Assembly (NCBI GenBank): GCA_004293165.1
Contig: RDYL01000010.1
Coordinates: 33,618-97,617, forward strand
Direction of reading: 5' to 3'
Length of the DNA: 64,000 bases
Source of the DNA: Flavobacteriia bacterium
GTDB lineage: Bacteria > Bacteroidota > Bacteroidia > Flavobacteriales > Flavobacteriaceae
Below the pieces are notes generated by a model. That model saw only the letters and a program-made list of their open reading frames with translations. It searched no databases and was not told where the DNA came from. Below are positions 1 to 8,070 of this stretch, in pieces (position 1 is the stretch's first letter; each line of letters begins with the position of its first letter). The position numbers were made by a program, and so were the translations under genes.

Positions 1-2
1 TG

Positions 3-359
3 CGTTATGGTGTTAGTAGCTTTAGTCATACTTTAAATACGTATAAAATTTATGATCCCACGAATTATTATGGGGAAACAATCATTACTTCTGGAGCAAA
101 ATTTGATAATTTAAATGCCAGTTGGGTTGAAGTAATTGGTGGTATTAAAGCCGAACTTTTCAATAATTTATATTTAGGTTTTTCTGTACGATTGAACTAT
201 TTAGTTTCCAACAAAAAACCAGCAGATTTTGACAATCTGTTCATTCCAGGGTATAATCGAACATACGATGGAAAATTTGGAGCTGGATTTAACTACACAC
301 TAAGTTATTTCATACCTATTTACAAAAAGAAAAAAGAAATAGAACCAACCAAAAAATAA
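3..359 (+). CDS. C-terminal part of an outer-membrane barrel protein (DUF6048-like), cut by the window edge
   Basis: Only the last 118 codons are present, in the frame that starts at base 3 and ends with TAA at 357-359. The residues alternate polar and aromatic in short strands (for example LYLGFSVRLNYLVS and GAGFNYTLSYFIPIY) and the protein ends in a lysine-rich tail. This is how the C-terminal strands of a small outer-membrane beta-barrel look. The layout is that of the flavobacterial DUF6048 family, which I name from memory and not from a search. The function is unknown. A strong hairpin terminator follows directly. Confidence 0.55.
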   Translation, partial: RYGVSSFSHTLNTYKIYDPTNYYGETIITSGAKFDNLNASWVEVIGGIKAELFNNLYLGFSVRLNYLVSNKKPADFDNLFIPGYNRTYDGKFGAGFNYTLSYFIPIYKKKKEIEPTKK

Positions 360-361
360 AT

Positions 362-391
362 AAAAATTCCTCAATCACTTGAGGAATTTTT
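362..391 (+). terminator. Rho-independent terminator after the DUF6048-like gene
   Basis: A 13-bp perfect stem (AAAAATTCCTCAA with TTGAGGAATTTTT), a 4-base loop and T-rich flanks on both strands. It sits 2 bases after the upstream stop codon. Confidence 0.85.
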
Positions 392-565
392 ATTTATATC
401 AAGTTGTTTAAACAATTCTTTATAAGATAATCTCCACTTCAACTTCAAATCAAGAACTCGATAAAAACCCAATAAAATCGTTAAAAATATAGCAATATAG
501 AAAATTAAAAATATTATATTTGAATAATACAATGACCTGTAATCAAACAACAAAATAAAAATCAC
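371..565 (-). CDS. Possible small membrane protein (doubtful)
   Basis: A 64-codon frame with a GTG start that abuts the ATG of the next plus-strand gene. It would encode one hydrophobic segment (about residues 14-34, [16 protein letters not shown]) followed by a basic amphipathic tail. The composition looks coding, and no other gene occupies this 200-base gap. Against it, the last six codons lie inside the terminator hairpin of the preceding gene, the start is GTG, and I see no promoter. It may be a remnant or chance. Confidence 0.25.
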   Translation of the reverse strand: MIFILLFDYRSLYYSNIIFLIFYIAIFLTILLGFYRVLDLKLKWRLSYKELFKQLDINKNSSSD

Positions 566-1705
566 ATGAAAATAAATTACTTCATTAGAAATAGTATAAT
601 AACAATTATTGTTGTTTCGTTAATTTCATCCCCTATTTATGCTTGTACTGGTATTACTTTACTCTCAAAAGATGGCGGTGTAGTTGTAGCTAGAACCGTA
701 GAATGGGCATTGAATGATGCACAACACAATCAACTATTAGTAGTTCCAAGAAATAAAGAATTCAAAGCACAAACTCCTGAAGGAACAAATGGCAAAAGTT
801 GGAAGGGAAAATATGGTTTTGTAACCCTTACCGCTTATGGACAACCTTATGGCCCAGATGGTGTCAATGAAGAAGGTTTATACGTGGGTGTTTATTATTT
901 ACCGGGTTTTGCAGAATATGCAGTTTATGACAAAACTAAAGCTTCTAAATCTATGAGTGTAGGAGATTTAATGCAATGGATGCTGTCTTCTTTTAAAACC
1001 GTAGATGAAGTAATTACGCAACTTAACAACGTTATTGTGGTTAATGTTGAAAACAAAGATTTTGGTGGCGCAGCACTCCCTTTTCATTTTAAAATAGTTG
1101 ATCCAAGTGGAAGTAGCAAAATAATTGAAATTGTAAATAAAGGTGAGGTAAAAATATACGATCCGTACTTAGGGGTTATTACTAATTCTCCAACATATGA
1201 TTGGCATCTTATTAATCAACGAAATTATTTAAATCTTTCAAATTCACCCAATCAACAAAAAGTATTTGGTAACTACGAATTAAATCCGTTAGGTGGAGGT
1301 TCTGGATTAATAGGTTTGCCTGGTGATTTTACTCCCCCATCAAGATTTGTTAGAGCAGCTGCTTTTACAGCTTCGTGCCGTCCATTAAGTACCTCAATTG
1401 ATGCTGTATTTGAATCTTTTAGAATACTTGACAACTTCAATATTCCACTTGGTGCTCAAATGCCTTCAGAAAAAACACCATCAGATATTGTTAGCGCAAC
1501 TCAAATCACATCTTCGTGTGACTTAAAAGAAAAAGTCTATTATTATCATACCATGTGGAATAGACAAGTTAGAAAAATTGACCTTAAATTAATAGATTTT
1601 TCAGCAATCAAAGAACAAATCATTGATGATGATGCAAATAAGGAAAATGTTATAAAAGATGTTACTCCTTTGCAATCAAAAAAGAAAAAAGTAACTAAAA
1701 AGTAA
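566..1705 (+). CDS. Secreted linear amide C-N hydrolase (choloylglycine hydrolase / penicillin V acylase family)
   Basis: An N-terminal-nucleophile amidase of 379 codons. The signal peptide (residues 1-26, ending in IYA) stops directly before Cys27, so cleavage would expose the cysteine nucleophile required by this family. Family landmarks follow in order: CTGITL at 27, Arg43 in VARTVEW, the [13 protein letters not shown] loop, [14 protein letters not shown] with the oxyanion-type Asn, and PSRFVRAA with the second conserved Arg. Characterised members cleave bile-salt amides, penicillin V or acyl-homoserine lactones; the substrate here cannot be told. Position 46 is Glu where bile salt hydrolases have Asp. 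The lysine-rich C-terminus ([10 protein letters not shown]) is unusual. The PsiE-like gene starts 5 bases downstream, so the two are probably co-transcribed. Confidence 0.85.
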   Translation: MKINYFIRNSIITIIVVSLISSPIYACTGITLLSKDGGVVVARTVEWALNDAQHNQLLVVPRNKEFKAQTPEGTNGKSWKGKYGFVTLTAYGQPYGPDGVNEEGLYVGVYYLPGFAEYAVYDKTKASKSMSVGDLMQWMLSSFKTVDEVITQLNNVIVVNVENKDFGGAALPFHFKIVDPSGSSKIIEIVNKGEVKIYDPYLGVITNSPTYDWHLINQRNYLNLSNSPNQQKVFGNYELNPLGGGSGLIGLPGDFTPPSRFVRAAAFTASCRPLSTSIDAVFESFRILDNFNIPLGAQMPSEKTPSDIVSATQITSSCDLKEKVYYYHTMWNRQVRKIDLKLIDFSAIKEQIIDDDANKENVIKDVTPLQSKKKKVTKK

Positions 1706-1710
1706 AACCT

Positions 1711-2130
1711 ATGAACATTTTAGATAAAATAATTCATTCCACTGAAAAGACAATTTACTACATATTATCATTTTTATTACTTTTATTTGTAACCTATGAA
1801 GTTTTTGATCTTGTTACGTTATTTTACGAAGAAGTAACCAAAGCTTCAATTGAAAATAAATCAATAGCACTTACTGGAGTTCCATTATTTTTTAATATCA
1901 TCATTGCATTAGAAATTATGGAAACTTTTAAAAGTAACAATGAAAATATTTTACGAAAAGTCAAACTAATTTTATTAATTGCATTAACAGCCATAGCTAG
2001 AAAAGTAATTACTATGGATGTAAAACATATAGGTTTTGAAACAGAGTTAGGGATTTCAATATTAATACTAGCAATTTGTATCGGTTATTTAATATTAAAC
2101 AATCCAAGACTTCATAAAAAACAAAAGTAA
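1711..2130 (+). CDS. PsiE-like phosphate-starvation-inducible membrane protein
   Basis: 139 residues with four predicted membrane helices (about 16-36, 55-72, 83-97, 112-130). The patterns ALEIMETFK at the end of helix 2 and ALTAIARKVI in helix 3 are typical of the PsiE family. In E. coli psiE is induced by phosphate starvation, but its biochemical role is unknown. Here it follows a secreted amidase by 5 bases, and nothing in the sequence shows a Pho-type operator, so regulation by phosphate should not be assumed. Confidence 0.75.
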   Translation: MNILDKIIHSTEKTIYYILSFLLLLFVTYEVFDLVTLFYEEVTKASIENKSIALTGVPLFFNIIIALEIMETFKSNNENILRKVKLILLIALTAIARKVITMDVKHIGFETELGISILILAICIGYLILNNPRLHKKQK

Positions 2131-2153
2131 CCCATTTTATAGCTTAATAACAT

Positions 2154-2185
2154 ACAAAATCCCGAACTCACATTCGGGATTTTGT
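2154..2185. terminator. Bidirectional terminator between convergent genes
   Basis: A 13-bp perfect stem, ACAAAATCCCGAA with TTCGGGATTTTGT, and a 6-base loop. A-rich sequence on the left and T-rich on the right let it serve both the PsiE-like gene and the minus-strand gene ending at 2185. Confidence 0.85.
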
Positions 2186-2418
2186 TATTGAATTTCTTTT
2201 ACACCTTTAATAAAAAGCCACTTCATGAAGATTTTTTCTCCGTTGTGCGTTTTTATCGCTTGAAACTTTGGTGCTAAAAGCAACGCTACCATAAAAGCAG
2301 TCATTGGTATCCATATTCCATTCAAGTGCGTGAATTCACCAACTAAATATAATGTCGGTAAATAAATCACTACGAATCCTAAGAAATTATATAAGAATGA
2401 TTTTACTTTTTTTGTCAT
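2185..2418 (-). CDS. Small two-helix membrane protein of unknown function
   Basis: 77 residues: a basic N-terminus (MTKKVKSFLYN), helix 1 around 11-27, helix 2 around 35-49 (IPMTAFMVALLLAPK) and a basic C-terminal tail. No catalytic motif is seen. It has its own terminator and lies 60 bases downstream of the RNA methyltransferase gene on the same strand, so read-through from that gene is possible. Small proteins of this layout occur in flavobacteria, but I recognise no named family. Confidence 0.65.
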   Translation of the reverse strand: MTKKVKSFLYNFLGFVVIYLPTLYLVGEFTHLNGIWIPMTAFMVALLLAPKFQAIKTHNGEKIFMKWLFIKGVKEIQ

Positions 2419-2477
2419 TGTTTATAATGTTTAATTGTTAAATCGATGGCTAATCCCTTTTTACTAATTACTACAAT

Positions 2478-3641
2478 CTATTCCTCAGTATTCATATACT
2501 TTCCTTTCTTACTGCCTTCGTACATTTCGTATTTCACCAAACGGGCTTCTAACTTACCATTGAAAAGTTTAATTTTTCTACTTGGTTTCAAACCTACGAA
2601 TTTCAAAGCTTCTAAATTGGCTGTAATAAACCAAGCATTGGTATTGGGATAATTTTGTTTTAAGGTGTCACCAATTTCTCTATAAAAACGTTCCATATCA
2701 ATATCCAAACGCTCTCCATAAGGCGGATTAAACACCATGTGCAACGGTCCTTCGGTTTCTTTTTTAGAATCGAAGAAGTTTTCGTTGGTAATCGTAATAT
2801 ATTCGTCTAAATTGGCGTTTCTAACATTGTCTTTTGCTTTAGCAACCGCACTTGGCGCTTTGTCATAGCCTGTAATCGTATAATGAAATTCGCGTGTTTT
2901 CTTTAATAACGATTCTAAAATATTATCAAATAATTCGGCATCCCAATCTTTCCATTTCTCAAAACCAAATTCCTTACGATTAATATTCGCTGGAACGTTG
3001 CAAGCAATCATAGCTGCTTCGGCTAAAATAGTTCCTGAACCACACATTGGGTCTAAGAAATGACTTTTTCCTTCCCAACCTGCTAAAATCAACATACCAG
3101 CCGCTAAAACTTCGTTGATTGGTGCAATATTTGTAGCAGTACGATAACCTCTATGGTGTAACGAAGCTCCCGAAGAATCTAACGAAACCGTCACATTATC
3201 TCTATCTATATGCACATGAATTTGTAAATCTGGGAAATCTTTATCAATACTTGGACGCTTTCCGTTCAAATCTCTAAATTGATCTACAATCGCATCTTTT
3301 GTTTTTAAAGCCACAAACTGACTGTGATTGAAGTTTTCAGAATGCAATGTAGTTTCTACTAAAAACGTATTATGTTCAGTCAAGTAATCCGACCAATCAA
3401 TAGCTCTGATTCCTTCATACAAGGCTTTGTCGTTATGTGCTTTAAAGGTTTTAATAGGTTTTAAGATTTTTAAAGCGGTACGAAGTGCCAAATTGGCTTT
3501 ATACATAAATCCCTTATCACCTTTAAAACTCACCACACGTGTACCGATTTCCACTTGTTGTGCACCAAGAATTTGTAGTTCTTTAGCTAATATTTCTTCA
3601 AAACCAAAGAAGGTTTTGGCCGTCATTTTATAATTTTCCAT
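2478..3641 (-). CDS. THUMP-domain class I RNA methyltransferase (RlmL/TrmN-like)
   Basis: 387 residues. The N-terminal ferredoxin-like plus THUMP region (about 1-160) contains the usual start MTAKTFFGFEEILAKEL and an RGYRTA element. The C-terminal Rossmann methyltransferase has SAM motif I DPMCGSGT (197-204) and catalytic motif IV NPPYGER (305-311). The NPPY motif marks N2-guanine or N6-adenine methylation. The family includes the N-terminal half of E. coli RlmL (23S rRNA m2G2445) and tRNA guanine methyltransferases; the exact target is open. MTAKTFF at codon 6 would be an alternative start. It is divergent from another methyltransferase gene at 3752. Confidence 0.85.
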   Translation of the reverse strand: MENYKMTAKTFFGFEEILAKELQILGAQQVEIGTRVVSFKGDKGFMYKANLALRTALKILKPIKTFKAHNDKALYEGIRAIDWSDYLTEHNTFLVETTLHSENFNHSQFVALKTKDAIVDQFRDLNGKRPSIDKDFPDLQIHVHIDRDNVTVSLDSSGASLHHRGYRTATNIAPINEVLAAGMLILAGWEGKSHFLDPMCGSGTILAEAAMIACNVPANINRKEFGFEKWKDWDAELFDNILESLLKKTREFHYTITGYDKAPSAVAKAKDNVRNANLDEYITITNENFFDSKKETEGPLHMVFNPPYGERLDIDMERFYREIGDTLKQNYPNTNAWFITANLEALKFVGLKPSRKIKLFNGKLEARLVKYEMYEGSKKGKYMNTEE

Positions 3642-3657
3642 TCTTCAATTTCAAGTT

Positions 3658-3723
3658 CAATTGCAAAAATCAATTGCAATTGCAATAATTAAGATATTCT
3701 TGTGCAAAAATACATTAAATTTG
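3658..3723. promoter_or_regulatory. Divergent promoter region with CAATTGCA repeats
   Basis: CAATTGCA occurs at 3658-3665, 3671-3678 and 3677-3684; the last two overlap in the 14-bp palindrome ATTGCAATTGCAAT (3673-3686). A Bacteroidota -7 box for the plus gene, TAAATTTG, lies at 3716-3723, and one for the minus gene, TATTTTTG on that strand, at 3705-3712. Neither has a convincing -33 TTTG at the right distance. Confidence 0.4.
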
Positions 3724-3751
3724 CTACTTCAAAGAAACGAATTCAGAATTA

Positions 3752-4516
3752 ATGTCAGATAGCAATAATAAACAACCAATAATAAACAACGAACAACCTT
3801 TAAATTGGTTCGAATCTTGGTTTGATACCGAATATTATCACATTCTATACAAGGAACGCAACGACGAAGAAGCACAATTGTTAATGGACAATTTAACTCA
3901 CTATTTAAACCTTCCAGAAGACGCTAAAATCTTAGACTTAGCTTGTGGAAAAGGGCGTCATGCGATTTATTTAAATTCGTTAGGTTTTGATGTTACGGGT
4001 GCCGATTTATCTGAAAACAGCATTAAAGAAGCGTCTGAATTTACGAATGAAAAACTACATTTTAAAGTGCACGATATGCGTGAAACGTGTAACGAAAAAT
4101 ACGATGCTATTTTTAATTTGTTTACGAGTTTTGGCTATTTTGAAGACGATGCCGATAATTACAAAACCATTAAAGCCATTCACAACAGTTTAACCGAAAC
4201 AGGATTTGCGGTTATCGATTTTATGAATGTGGATTATGTTTTGGAAAATTTGGTTGCCGATGAAATAAAATCGGTAGACGGAATTGATTTTCACATCAAA
4301 CGTTATTTGAAAGACGGACACATATACAAAGAAATTGATTTTGAAGATAAAGGCGAAAAGTTTCATTTCATCGAAAAAGTACAAGCACTTCGTTTAGAAG
4401 ATTTCGAAAAAATGATGGAGGAAGCGGGCATTTATCTTTTGGATATTTTTGGCGATTATAAATTGCGAAAATTCTTTAAAACTCAATCGGAACGTTTAAT
4501 TATGATTTTTAAATAA
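3752..4516 (+). CDS. Class I SAM-dependent methyltransferase
   Basis: 254 residues with a complete Rossmann methyltransferase core: motif I ILDLACGKGRH (60-70), the acidic end of strand 2 VTGADLS (81-87) and YDAIFNLFTSFGYF as motif II/III. The long beta-rich insertion after it (about residues 165-215, YLKDGHIYKEIDF) is seen in many small-molecule methyltransferases of this class. The substrate is unknown. The stop codon overlaps the ATG of the ZIP transporter gene (TAATG), so translation of the two is probably coupled. Confidence 0.8.
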   Translation: MSDSNNKQPIINNEQPLNWFESWFDTEYYHILYKERNDEEAQLLMDNLTHYLNLPEDAKILDLACGKGRHAIYLNSLGFDVTGADLSENSIKEASEFTNEKLHFKVHDMRETCNEKYDAIFNLFTSFGYFEDDADNYKTIKAIHNSLTETGFAVIDFMNVDYVLENLVADEIKSVDGIDFHIKRYLKDGHIYKEIDFEDKGEKFHFIEKVQALRLEDFEKMMEEAGIYLLDIFGDYKLRKFFKTQSERLIMIFK

Positions 4517-5250
4517 TGCAATATATCATCACCTTTTCAGCTGTTATTTTAGGTTTTTTAATTGCATTATTTTTAAAACCTCAAAAGAAAAAAAACATCA
4601 AATTATTGTTGGCGTTCAGTGGTGCTTTTTTATTATCACTAACCGTTTTACACTTACTTCCTGAATTATTTAGTGAAGGACACAATCACGTTCACGAAGG
4701 AGAAGAAGCACACGCTACTTTACCGGTTGGCGTTTTTATAATGATTGGAATATTGTTCCAAATTTTATTGGAATTTTTCTCAAAAGGTGCAGAACATGGT
4801 CACGTTCACGTACACACCGACGAACATAACGAATTGCATCAAATTCCTTGGTTGTTGTTTATTAGTTTGTGTATTCATGCCTTGTTAGAAGGTTTTCCAA
4901 TTCACGAAAACAACAATTTAGCCTATGGAATTGCAGTACACCATTTCCCTATTGCTATTATTTTGACCTTGTTTTTCGTAAATGCGAAGATGAATAAACT
5001 AATGATTTTTGCTTTTATGTTTTCTTTCGCATTAATGACTCCACTAGGAACTTTATTAGCGGAACAAATGCATTTTGCACAACATTACTCAAAAGAAATT
5101 TCGGCTGTGGTAGTTGGGATTTTATTTCATATTTCGTCTACAATTATTTTTGAAAGTAACGAAGGACATAAATTCAATTTAGCTAAAATTACCATGATTG
5201 TATTTGGTTTTGTATTAGCATATATAATTGAAATGGGACATTCGCATTAA
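4516..5250 (+). CDS. ZIP-family divalent metal transporter
   Basis: 244 residues with about seven to eight membrane helices. Family marks are HLLPELF (46-52), HALLEGFPI (121-129, the HxxxE metal site of helix IV) and VHHFPIAII (141-149, helix V). Two histidine-rich loops, at 56-67 (HNHVHEGEEAHA) and 94-108 (HGHVHVHTDEH), are the typical variable metal-binding loops. ZIP proteins move Zn2+, Fe2+ or Mn2+ into the cytoplasm. It starts inside the stop codon of the methyltransferase gene. Confidence 0.85.
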   Translation: MQYIITFSAVILGFLIALFLKPQKKKNIKLLLAFSGAFLLSLTVLHLLPELFSEGHNHVHEGEEAHATLPVGVFIMIGILFQILLEFFSKGAEHGHVHVHTDEHNELHQIPWLLFISLCIHALLEGFPIHENNNLAYGIAVHHFPIAIILTLFFVNAKMNKLMIFAFMFSFALMTPLGTLLAEQMHFAQHYSKEISAVVVGILFHISSTIIFESNEGHKFNLAKITMIVFGFVLAYIIEMGHSH

Positions 5251-5259
5251 AAGATATCG

Positions 5260-5284
5260 CTACATAAAATGTATGTAGTTTTTA
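5260..5284 (+). terminator. Weak terminator after the ZIP transporter gene
   Basis: A 7-bp stem CTACATA/TATGTAG with a 5-base loop, followed by TTTTT. Short but well placed. Confidence 0.5.
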
Positions 5285-5316
5285 GTTAAATTTGAACAAT
5301 ATTTAAAACAATTGAT

Positions 5317-5697
5317 ATGGGATTATTTTCTGCGCTTCTTGGCAATGCAGGTGCTGTAAATCAGGAAACTTTAGTAAAAGAGTATGGTAAACTTTTAATT
5401 ACAGGTGAAGAAATTGAGTTAGGTTTCAAACTAATTCGCGATACTTTTATTTTTACCAACAAACGATTAATTTTAGTTGAAAAACAAGGAATTACAGGCA
5501 GTAAAATAGAATACAAATCGATTACTTACAAAAGCATTTCACGTTTCAGTATAGAAACTGCTGGAACTTTTGACTTAGAAGCTGAATTGAAGATTTGGGT
5601 TTCAAGCGAAGCACATCCTAGTGTTGTGAAACAATTTAACAAATCAGTTAATGTGTATGACGTGCAAAATGTTTTAGCACATCATGTTTTAAAATAA
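5317..5697 (+). CDS. Bacterial PH-domain protein (DUF1696 / bPH_1 type)
   Basis: 126 residues with no signal peptide or membrane helix. The pattern GEEIELGFKLIRDTFIFTNKRLILV followed by a basic, glycine-containing turn and IEYKSITYKSISRFSIE is characteristic of the bacterial pleckstrin-homology-like family, a small beta-barrel closed by a C-terminal helix. Members are thought to oligomerise; function is mostly unknown. It ends 4 bases before murQ and could share its transcript. Confidence 0.8.
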   Translation: MGLFSALLGNAGAVNQETLVKEYGKLLITGEEIELGFKLIRDTFIFTNKRLILVEKQGITGSKIEYKSITYKSISRFSIETAGTFDLEAELKIWVSSEAHPSVVKQFNKSVNVYDVQNVLAHHVLK

Positions 5698-5701
5698 TCG
5701 C

Positions 5702-6520
5702 ATGAACTTTACCAAAACCACTGAACAAGCTTCCAAATACGAACATTTAGAAAAAATGTCGGTAACTGAATTGTTGACGAATATCAACAACGAAGACAAA
5801 TCTGTTCCGTTAGCCGTTGAAAAAGCATTACCTCAAATTGAAACTTTAGTGACTGAAATTGTTTCGAAAATGAAACAAGGTGGTCGTTTGTTTTATATTG
5901 GCGCAGGTACTTCAGGACGTTTAGGAATTGTAGATGCTTCAGAATGTCCACCTACTTTTGGAGTTCCTTTTGATTTGGTAATTGGAATTATTGCAGGTGG
6001 CGACACTGCCATTAGAAAAGCAGTAGAATTTGCCGAAGACGACAGAGAACAAGCTTGGAAAGATTTACAACAATGGAATATCAATAAAAATGATGTGGTT
6101 GTTGGAATTGCCGCTTCGGGAACTACTCCTTATGTAATTGGTGGCTTAGAAATGTGTAATCAAAATAACATCAGTACGGGAAGTATTAGTTGTAACGCAG
6201 AAAGTCCATTATCCAAAACGGCTAAATTTCCGATTGATGTGGTAGTTGGTCCTGAATTTGTTACTGGAAGCAGTCGCATGAAAGCAGGAACGGCTCAGAA
6301 GTTGGTTTTAAATATGATTTCTACTACAACTATGATTCAGTTGGGTAAAGTAAAAGGAAATAAAATGGTGGATATGCAATTGAGCAACACCAAATTAATT
6401 GATAGAGGTACGCGAATGATTATGGATGAAATTCCGGTAAATTACGAAGAAGCAGGAAAACTTCTAGAAACCCACAGAAGTGTGAGGAACGCAGTTAATT
6501 TTTTCAAGAATAAAATATAA
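5702..6520 (+). CDS. murQ: N-acetylmuramic acid 6-phosphate etherase
   Basis: 272 residues. It cleaves the lactyl ether of MurNAc-6-phosphate to give GlcNAc-6-phosphate and D-lactate during cell-wall recycling, in the cytoplasm. The SIS sugar-isomerase fold shows in GRLFYIGAGTSGRLGIVDASECPPTFG (61-87), which carries the MurQ-specific GAGTSGR (67-73) and SEC (80-82) motifs; a second SIS signature is VGIAASGTTPYV (134-145), and the family block GSSRMKAGTAQKL is present. The length is slightly shorter than the E. coli protein, with loss at the C-terminal helical part. The stop codon overlaps the start of the DUF6095 gene. Confidence 0.92.
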   Translation: MNFTKTTEQASKYEHLEKMSVTELLTNINNEDKSVPLAVEKALPQIETLVTEIVSKMKQGGRLFYIGAGTSGRLGIVDASECPPTFGVPFDLVIGIIAGGDTAIRKAVEFAEDDREQAWKDLQQWNINKNDVVVGIAASGTTPYVIGGLEMCNQNNISTGSISCNAESPLSKTAKFPIDVVVGPEFVTGSSRMKAGTAQKLVLNMISTTTMIQLGKVKGNKMVDMQLSNTKLIDRGTRMIMDEIPVNYEEAGKLLETHRSVRNAVNFFKNKI

Positions 6521-6756
6521 TGGCAACAGATAAAACAGTTTTAGCAAAAGGTATTAAATATCTTTCAGGTGCGCTTCCCTTACTATTTATAGGTCCATTT
6601 GTAATAAATAGTGCTTTTAAAAACGAAAATCATCCTTTATATCCATACATTTTAGCTCTTGGAATCATAATTGCTATAGCGGCAATGTTTCTGATTTTTA
6701 AAGGAATTACTACCATTGTTAAAAGCATGTTTGAGGGAGATAAACAAGGGCGATAA
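6520..6756 (+). CDS. DUF6095-like two-helix membrane protein
   Basis: 78 residues: a short cytoplasmic start (ATDKTVLAKGIKYLSGA), two membrane helices (about 17-31 and 42-64) and an amphipathic end. The layout and its place directly after murQ match the flavobacterial DUF6095 family as I remember it. Its start codon overlaps the murQ stop (TAATG), so it is translationally coupled. Function is unknown; a role in envelope or wall recycling is suggested only by the neighbour. Confidence 0.7.
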   Translation: MATDKTVLAKGIKYLSGALPLLFIGPFVINSAFKNENHPLYPYILALGIIIAIAAMFLIFKGITTIVKSMFEGDKQGR

Positions 6757-6808
6757 AAATTCAATATCAATATCAATTTCAAAATAAATAACAATTTCAA
6801 AATCAAAT

Positions 6809-7195
6809 ATGAAATTCAAAATACAATATTTTATTTGTACTTTATTACTACTTACGTTGCTAACTTCTTGCTACAATCAGGAACGTAATTGTAATGATTT
6901 TAAAACCGGTAAATTTATTTCGGAAACAGAAATTGAAGGTAAAAAATTCACAAGTACTTTTGAACGAAATGATTCTATTCAAATTGAAAGCTATAAAGGG
7001 AAAATAGATACTTTTAAAGTACGATGGACGAATGATTGTGAATACATTATACAAAACAATAATCCCAAAAACAGAGAAGAAAAAAAACCTGTACAAATGA
7101 AAATTTTGACCACTACTACTAATTCATACACTTTTGAATATTCATTTGTTGGTGATTCAAAAAAACAACGTGGTACTGTAACAAAACTAAACTAG
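6809..7195 (+). CDS. Small lipoprotein of unknown function
   Basis: 128 residues beginning with a lipoprotein signal peptide; the lipobox LLTSC puts the lipidated cysteine at residue 21. The mature part is a small, beta-rich domain (CNDFKTGKF, IQIESYKGKIDTFKVRW, TFEYSFVGDSKKQRGTV) with a lipocalin-like strand pattern. No named family is recognised with confidence. The leader is unusually rich in CAA/ATTTC repeats (6763-6808). Confidence 0.65.
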   Translation: MKFKIQYFICTLLLLTLLTSCYNQERNCNDFKTGKFISETEIEGKKFTSTFERNDSIQIESYKGKIDTFKVRWTNDCEYIIQNNNPKNREEKKPVQMKILTTTTNSYTFEYSFVGDSKKQRGTVTKLN

Positions 7196-7230
7196 TCAAC
7201 GTATAATTAGTTCTAAAACCAAAACAAAAA

Positions 7231-8001
7231 ATGGAAGTATTTTTAAATCCCGATGCATGGATAGCACTGTTAACCTTAACTTTTTTAGAAATTATTTTAG
7301 GAATCGATAACATCATTTTTATTTCGATTGTTACCGGAAAATTACCGCCAGAAAAACGAAAAAAAGCAACACGAGTTGGGCTATTTTTAGCCATGTTTAT
7401 GCGTATTGCCTTGCTTTTTGGAATCACCATTTTAATTGCCATGAAAGCACCTTGGTTTAGCTTTGATTTTGGATGGTTTTCTGCTGACATTACAGGTCAA
7501 GCCTTGATATTGTTACTTGGAGGACTGTTTTTAATTTACAAGAGTACTAAAGAAATTCATGAAAAAGTAGACCACAAAGGTGAAGAAGAAAAAGAATTGA
7601 AAACTTCGGCTACCAAATCATTTGCAAGCGTTATTGGTCAAATTTTATTAATTGACATTATATTCTCTGTCGACAGTATTTTAACCGCAGTTGGTATGAC
7701 AAACGGAATCGAAGGCGCTTTATTAATTATGATTACAGCTGTAGTAATATCTGTGGGAATTATGATGTTATTCGCGGTTCCTGTTGGAAATTTTGTAAAT
7801 GCAAATCCTTCCATTCAAATTTTAGGATTATCATTTTTAATCTTAATCGGATTTATGTTGATTACCGAAAGTATGCATTTATCCAATGCTGAATTAGCGG
7901 GTCAACACGTAGGAGCCGTTCCAAAAGGTTATTTGTATTTTGCAATTACCTTCTCATTGGCTAATGAGTTTATCAATATGAAGATGCGTAAGAAAAATTA
8001 A
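7231..8001 (+). CDS. TerC-family integral membrane protein
   Basis: 256 residues with about seven membrane helices. The two acidic motifs that define the family are present: LEIILGIDNIIFISI in helix 1 and its repeat LLIDIIFSVDSILTAVG in the middle. The family is linked to metal (manganese) efflux or metalation of exported proteins; TerC is named from tellurite resistance. A stretch of charged residues (EKVDHKGEEEKELK) separates the two halves. It converges on fhs, with which it shares a terminator. Confidence 0.88.
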   Translation: MEVFLNPDAWIALLTLTFLEIILGIDNIIFISIVTGKLPPEKRKKATRVGLFLAMFMRIALLFGITILIAMKAPWFSFDFGWFSADITGQALILLLGGLFLIYKSTKEIHEKVDHKGEEEKELKTSATKSFASVIGQILLIDIIFSVDSILTAVGMTNGIEGALLIMITAVVISVGIMMLFAVPVGNFVNANPSIQILGLSFLILIGFMLITESMHLSNAELAGQHVGAVPKGYLYFAITFSLANEFINMKMRKKN

Positions 8002-8020
8002 TTATAAAATGATTATATAA

Positions 8021-8050
8021 AAAATGTCCCGATAAATATCGGGACATTTT
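8021..8050. terminator. Bidirectional terminator between terC-like gene and fhs
   Basis: A 13-bp perfect stem AAAATGTCCCGAT/ATCGGGACATTTT with a 4-base loop and T-rich flanks on both strands. Confidence 0.88.
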
Positions 8051-8070
8051 TATTTTATAAAAGATACTGT

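Noticed and set aside
2446..2652. Plus-strand open frame within the RNA methyltransferase gene
   Set aside because: It is the antisense of the C-terminus of a gene with clear SAM and NPPY motifs; no promoter and no protein-like pattern.
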